Positions 13,712 through 16,933 of a stretch of 16,933 nt of DNA are shown here, piece after piece. Source of the stretch: Pseudomonadota bacterium (lineage in GTDB: Bacteria; Pseudomonadota; Alphaproteobacteria; Rhizobiales; Kaistiaceae); contig JAEZEN010000138.1 of NCBI GenBank assembly GCA_023433185.1, forward strand, positions 1-16,933, written 5' to 3'. Position numbers and translations under genes: made by a program. The notes under the pieces were generated by a model. It searched no databases. It saw only the letters and a program-made list of their open reading frames with translations, and had not been told where the DNA came from. The stretch's first letter is position 1. Every line of letters starts with the position of its first letter.

Positions 13712-14561
13712 GCCCGGCGACGAAACGGGCGGCGCCTGCAAGCGGGGCGGCCGCTTCCCCGTACGGCGCGAGGCAATCGCAGGCGGCCGCAGCCTCGGCA
13801 CGGAGCAGCACCCGCGCCCGGTCCACACCGAGCAGCGTGGCGAGCGACGGCCGGCCCGCGGCGGCATCCTTCTCGATGTCGTCGAGGTCGTCGGCGAGCT
13901 GGAAGGCGGCGCCGAAATGGGTGCCGAAGCGGCGGAGTCGATCGCGGTCGTCGGCACTGGCCGCCCCGAGGATGGCGCCGGCCTCGACGGCGAAGACGAA
14001 CAGCGCCCCGGTCTTCATCGCCTGCATCCGGCGGAGGCTCGCCTCGTCCCACGGGGTGCCCGGGGTCATGTCGAGCACCTGCCCCCCCACCATGCCTCCG
14101 GCACCCGACGCGCGGGCGAGGGCGACGACCATGGCGGCCCGAACGTCGTCCGCCGCGTCGAGCCGGCCCAGGATGTCGAAGGCGAGCGTCAGGAGCGCGT
14201 CGCCGGCGAGGATGGCGGTCGCCTCGTCGAAGGCGCGGTGCACCGTCGGCCGTCCCCGCCGCATGTCGTCGTCGTCCATCGCCGGCAGGTCGTCATGGAC
14301 GAGGCTGTAGGCGTGAATGCACTCGAGCGCGGCGGCCGCGGCCACCGCCGCGGGGCGCGGCACGGCGAACAGCGAGGCGGCCTGGATGAGGAGGAAAGGG
14401 CGAAGGCGCTTGCCCGGCCCGAGCGCGGCGTAGCGCATCGCCTCGACGAGGCGCGGCGGCCGGGGCGCCTGGCCGGTCTCCGGCGCGGCGGCGAGGAATC
14501 GGTCGAGCGCCGCCTCGGTCTCCCGGGCGGCCTCCTTCAGTCCGGTCTGAAAGCGCGTCAT
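13704..14561 (-). CDS. ispA: Polyprenyl (farnesyl) diphosphate synthase, IspA-like
   Basis: The 285-residue trans-prenyltransferase has GKRLRPFL (50-57), a first aspartate-rich motif DDLPAMDDDDMRRGRPT starting at D90, and a second one in FQLADDLDD. HAYSLVHDDLPAMDDDD is nearly identical to E. coli IspA, with Y85 at position -5 and the two-residue insertion typical of bacterial FPP synthases. It therefore probably makes farnesyl diphosphate for undecaprenyl carrier, quinone side chains and hopanoids. After the second motif the protein is about 11 residues shorter than E. coli IspA before LLG, and the usual GKST segment reads AGRPS. The start was set at the ATG at 14559-14561, where family homology begins; a GTG at 14613-14615 is an alternative. 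It is convergent with the UbiB-like gene and divergent from mtgA. Confidence 0.88.
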   Translation of the reverse strand: MTRFQTGLKEAARETEAALDRFLAAAPETGQAPRPPRLVEAMRYAALGPGKRLRPFLLIQAASLFAVPRPAAVAAAAALECIHAYSLVHDDLPAMDDDDMRRGRPTVHRAFDEATAILAGDALLTLAFDILGRLDAADDVRAAMVVALARASGAGGMVGGQVLDMTPGTPWDEASLRRMQAMKTGALFVFAVEAGAILGAASADDRDRLRRFGTHFGAAFQLADDLDDIEKDAAAGRPSLATLLGVDRARVLLRAEAAAACDCLAPYGEAAAPLAGAARFVAGLS

Positions 14562-14644
14562 CACGCCGGCGGGGATGGGCCAGAAGCCGGTGCCGGTCAA
14601 GCGCCGCGATTGCACGCGGCCGCAGGGGCCGCTATCCCGTAGGC
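14562..14644. promoter_or_regulatory. Divergent ispA/mtgA intergenic region with hairpin
   Basis: This 83-bp gap must carry the promoters of both genes unless they lie inside the coding regions. I see no clear hexamers. GCGGCC (14616-14621) and GGCCGC (14627-14632) form a 6-bp stem with a 5-nt loop that ends 12 nt before the mtgA ATG, where no strong ribosome site is visible. Confidence 0.3.
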
Positions 14645-15409
14645 ATGAGCCGCGCCGCCCCAGCCAAGTCGAAGCGGGCCGCTGCCGGCGCGAAGGCCGG
14701 CGGCGCGGACGACGACGGGCCGGCCCACTCCCGCAGCCGCTCGCCGGGCCGGCGCCTGCTCCGCGTCGTGCTGACGGTCCTCGCGATCGTCGTCGCCGCG
14801 CCGATCGTGCTGGTGCCGCTCTACCTCGTGGTGCGGCCGATCTCGACCCTGATGATCGCGACGCGCATCGCCGACGGCCCGATCGACCGGCAATGGGTGG
14901 CCTTCGACGATATCGCCAAGGTCGCGGTGCTGTCGGTGATGATGTCGGAGGACGCCCGCTTCTGCAGCCATGGCGGGGTCGACTGGGAGGAACTCAACAA
15001 GGTCCTCGACAGTCCCGACGGCCCGTCGCGCGGCGCCTCGACCATTTCCATGCAGACCGCCCGCAACCTGTTCCTGTGGCGGGCGCCGAGCTACTTCCGC
15101 AAGGCCCTTGAGATACCGCTCGCGATGTATTCGGACGTCGTCTGGAGCAAGCGGCGGACGATGGAGGTCTACCTCAACATCGCCGAGTGGGGGCCGAACG
15201 TGTTCGGCATCGAGGCCGCGGCGCAATATCATTTCGGCCGCGCCGCGAGCGATCTCACCTCCAACCAGGCGGCGCTGCTGGCCGTGACGCTGCCCAACCC
15301 GCGCGTGCGCAATCCGGCCAACCCCAGCCGGCAATTGCAGGCGCTGGCACGCACCGTCGCGGCCCGGGTGCGGCTCGCCGGCGGCTATATCGAATGCCTC
15401 TACCCATGA
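14645..15409 (+). CDS. mtgA: Monofunctional peptidoglycan glycosyltransferase MtgA (GT51)
   Basis: This 254-residue inner-membrane enzyme polymerises lipid II into glycan strands. It has a basic, low-complexity cytoplasmic tail (1-37), one membrane helix (about 39-63) and a periplasmic GT51 domain. The catalytic glutamate is E102 in SEDARFCSHGGVDW. The second conserved glutamate is E174 in KRRTMEVYLNIAEWGPNVFG. GASTISMQTARNLFLW (130-145) is the third family motif. No transpeptidase domain follows, which makes it monofunctional. Its length is typical. It lies 52 bp upstream of rpmF and divergent from the prenyl diphosphate synthase, whose product leads to the lipid carrier of its substrate. 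Confidence 0.94.
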   Translation: MSRAAPAKSKRAAAGAKAGGADDDGPAHSRSRSPGRRLLRVVLTVLAIVVAAPIVLVPLYLVVRPISTLMIATRIADGPIDRQWVAFDDIAKVAVLSVMMSEDARFCSHGGVDWEELNKVLDSPDGPSRGASTISMQTARNLFLWRAPSYFRKALEIPLAMYSDVVWSKRRTMEVYLNIAEWGPNVFGIEAAAQYHFGRAASDLTSNQAALLAVTLPNPRVRNPANPSRQLQALARTVAARVRLAGGYIECLYP

Positions 15410-15423
15410 CGAGCAACGCCATG

Positions 15424-15429
15424 TATAAG
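15424..15429 (+). promoter_or_regulatory. Candidate -10 element for rpmF
   Basis: TATAAG, one base from the consensus, lies 33 nt upstream of the rpmF ATG in the short mtgA-rpmF gap. No good -35 partner is visible at the expected distance, so rpmF may also depend on read-through from mtgA. Confidence 0.3.
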
Positions 15430-15461
15430 GCCGCCACGAAAAGACTTCGAAGGACAAGACC

Positions 15462-15647
15462 ATGGCTGTTCCCAAAAGGAAGACCTCGCGCATGAAGCGT
15501 GGTTTCCGCCGCTCCGCCGATGCGCTCAAGAAGCCGACCTATGTCGAGGACAAGGACTCGGGCGAACTGCGCCGGCCGCACCACATCGACCTCAAGTCCG
15601 GCATGTATCGCGGCCGCCAGGTGCTGAGCCCGAAATCCGACGCCTGA
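15462..15647 (+). CDS. rpmF: 50S ribosomal protein L32
   Basis: This 61-residue basic protein starts with the invariant [22 protein letters not shown] and continues with the alphaproteobacterial form of the tail ([19 protein letters not shown]). It is a component of the large ribosomal subunit. The zinc-ribbon cysteines seen in some L32 proteins are absent, so it is the Cys-free type, as is usual in this group. The ribosome site GAAGGA (15449-15454) is 7 nt upstream of the ATG. A strong intrinsic terminator follows. Confidence 0.97.
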   Translation: MAVPKRKTSRMKRGFRRSADALKKPTYVEDKDSGELRRPHHIDLKSGMYRGRQVLSPKSDA

Positions 15648-15668
15648 GCATCGGCTGGATCACGCGGG

Positions 15669-15693
15669 AAGGTCGGCGCAAGCCGGCCTTTTT
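15669..15693 (+). terminator. Intrinsic terminator after rpmF
   Basis: AAGGTCGGC (15669-15677) pairs with GCCGGCCTT (15682-15690) with a single T-G wobble, across a GCAA tetraloop, and runs into five consecutive T residues (15689-15693). It begins 22 nt past the rpmF stop. Confidence 0.88.
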
Positions 15694-15756
15694 CGTTGGC
15701 GCGCGAACGGGTAGCATCGGCGCGTTTCAACCACCCGCCAGGGGCGCGCCCACATC

Positions 15757-16188
15757 ATGCTCACCGCCATCCCGCTGACGATCGTCCCGCTGATCGTCTA
15801 CAATCTCGTCGCCGTCCTCTTCCCGGGTGCGACACCGGACGCGAGCTGGACCCGCGAACTCTTCGGCCTGACCATGGTGTCGGGCGCCCGCTGGGCGCTG
15901 ACCCTCGGCGACCTCCTGGTGGCGCTCGCCATCGCCTGCCTGTTCCTCGAGATCATCAAGTCCGGGCGGACCGGCAATGCCACGATCGCCAACCACATCC
16001 TCTCGACGATCGTCCTGATCGTCTACATCGTAGAATTCGTCCTGGTCTACGCGGCGGCGACCTCGCTGTTCTTCATCCTCACCCTGATCGCGCTGTTCGA
16101 CGTGATCGCCGGCTTCACCATCACCATCCGGACCGCCTCCCGCGACATCTCCTATTCGCCCGGCTACCATCCGCCCCACCCGCACTGA
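15757..16188 (+). CDS. Four-helix integral membrane protein of unknown function
   Basis: The 143-residue protein shows four hydrophobic helices at about 4-23, 45-67, 79-100 and 103-124. The loop SGRTGNATIANH lies between helices 2 and 3, and a polar histidine/proline-rich tail (SPGYHPPHPH) ends it. I do not recognise a characterised family. Coding composition and helix pattern make it convincing. The ATG at 15757 has a weak AGGGG sequence about 13 nt upstream. It follows the rpmF terminator, so it needs its own promoter, which I could not define. The next gene starts 21 bp downstream on the same strand, so the two may be co-transcribed. Confidence 0.75.
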   Translation: MLTAIPLTIVPLIVYNLVAVLFPGATPDASWTRELFGLTMVSGARWALTLGDLLVALAIACLFLEIIKSGRTGNATIANHILSTIVLIVYIVEFVLVYAAATSLFFILTLIALFDVIAGFTITIRTASRDISYSPGYHPPHPH

Positions 16189-16209
16189 CCGCGGCGGGTG
16201 CGGCAGGCC

Positions 16210-16933
16210 ATGGATCGGCGCGCGGACGGCCCGCGGAACGGGCCCCGGACCGCCTATGGCGGCCATGCCGACCTGATGGCCTCGCTCGATGCGCTCCTTG
16301 GCGAGCCCTCCCCGGACGCCCACCCGGTCGCCCTGATCCTGACGGCGATCGACCGCTTTGACACGCTCAGCGAGGTCCACGGCTTCGAGGCCGCCGACGA
16401 GATTCTCGCCGCGATCGGCGGACGGCTGCGGACGGCGACGGGCAAGAACGCGCTGATCGGCCGCATCGGCGGCGACATGCTCGGTATAGTCATCCCGTCG
16501 AGTTCGCCCGCCGCCATGCAGGCGGCGGCCGAGCGGATCCATGCGGCGGTCCGCAACGACATCCTCTCGACCAGCGCCGGCTATGTCGCGGCGACGGTGT
16601 CGAGCGGCGGCGCACTCCTCCCCGAGCACGGGCGCACCACCGGCGAGGCGATGGCCCGCGCCCGCGAAGCGCTGCATCTCGCCCGCCGCAAGGGAACCGG
16701 CCATTTCGTCGGTTACGCCCCCTCACCCATCCGCCGCGCCGAGCAGGAGGCCAATGCGGCGCTTTCGGCCGACCTGATGGCGGCGCTCACCGAGCGCCGG
16801 CTGAGGATCGCGCTCCAGCCGGTGGTCGACATCGACACCCGGGAGCCGCGCTACCACGAGGCGCTGGTGCGCATCGACCGCCCCGGCGAACCGGCGGCCG
16901 CCGGTCTCGCGGCCTTCGCCGAACGGCTCGGCC
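16210..16933 (+). CDS. GGDEF-EAL domain protein (cyclic-di-GMP related), cut by window end
   Basis: The frame is open from the ATG at 16210 to the last base, giving at least 241 residues. A GGDEF-type domain spans about 38-170 (LILTAIDRFDTLSEVHGFEAADEIL, then RIGGDMLGIVIP). Its signature is GGDML (87-91) instead of GGDEF, so the metal-binding glutamate is missing and cyclase activity is unlikely. An EAL domain begins at about 190 (LRIALQPVVDI) with an intact EAL motif at E217-A218-L219, so phosphodiesterase activity is possible. The remaining catalytic residues are beyond the window. There is no N-terminal membrane segment or signal peptide. It may be co-transcribed with the upstream membrane protein gene (21-bp gap). 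The start has only a weak ribosome site. Confidence 0.85.
   Translation, partial: MDRRADGPRNGPRTAYGGHADLMASLDALLGEPSPDAHPVALILTAIDRFDTLSEVHGFEAADEILAAIGGRLRTATGKNALIGRIGGDMLGIVIPSSSPAAMQAAAERIHAAVRNDILSTSAGYVAATVSSGGALLPEHGRTTGEAMARAREALHLARRKGTGHFVGYAPSPIRRAEQEANAALSADLMAALTERRLRIALQPVVDIDTREPRYHEALVRIDRPGEPAAAGLAAFAERLG

Noticed and set aside
1..16933. CRISPR array, tRNA, insertion sequence or phage module
   Set aside because: No regularly spaced repeats, tRNA-like folds, transposase motifs, target duplications or phage structural genes were seen on either strand.

Overview
The window is a compact, GC-rich stretch of bacterial chromosome. It most resembles an alphaproteobacterium of the Rhizobiales/Hyphomicrobiales type. 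The support is a GapR (DUF2312) nucleoid protein, a Zur-family regulator, an NAD-dependent 3-hydroxybutyrate dehydrogenase with every textbook active-site residue, a DUF882 (MepK-like) hydrolase beside a YkuD L,D-transpeptidase, and mtgA followed by rpmF. This assignment comes from protein recognition only. No rRNA, tRNA, insertion sequence, phage gene or CRISPR array was seen.

Layout from left to right. (1) 1-1800: zur (-) faces away from bdhA (+), then gapR (+). (2) 1804-2913: an orphan LuxR-type regulator (-) that seems to use a TTG start. (3) 3111-8296: a same-strand (-) envelope block. In transcription order it holds an NtrC-type sigma-54 response regulator, an L,D-transpeptidase and a DUF882/M15-like murein hydrolase, closed by a probable intrinsic terminator. 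(4) 8297-9423: a poorly coding stretch with one possible 41-residue membrane protein, then a DUF899 thioredoxin-like protein (-). (5) 9576-11572: an M3B oligoendopeptidase and a closely spaced 56-residue membrane protein (+). (6) 11580-12248: a toxin-antitoxin operon (+) with an AbrB/MazE-fold antitoxin, a Doc/Fic toxin and a perfect palindromic operator on the promoter. (7) 12356-14561: a UbiB/ABC1-family atypical kinase (+) and a farnesyl-diphosphate-synthase-like prenyltransferase (-) that overlap tail to tail by 8 bp. (8) 14645-15693: mtgA and rpmF (+), ended by a good intrinsic terminator. (9) 15757-end: a four-helix membrane protein and the start of a GGDEF-EAL protein cut by the window edge.

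Peptidoglycan work recurs. MtgA polymerises glycan, the YkuD enzyme would make 3-3 crosslinks, and the DUF882 protein belongs to the family that opens such crosslinks. IspA-like FPP feeds undecaprenyl carrier and quinone synthesis, and the UbiB-like kinase family also acts in prenyl-lipid metabolism. Much of the window is housekeeping. The parts most worth a second look are the AbrB-Doc module with its operator, the L,D-transpeptidase/MepK-like maker-breaker pair beside a regulator with a palindrome at its start codon, the shortened IspA-like enzyme, the altered Zur metal-site residue and the degenerate GGDEF domain. I found no clear evidence of a wholly new multi-gene system.
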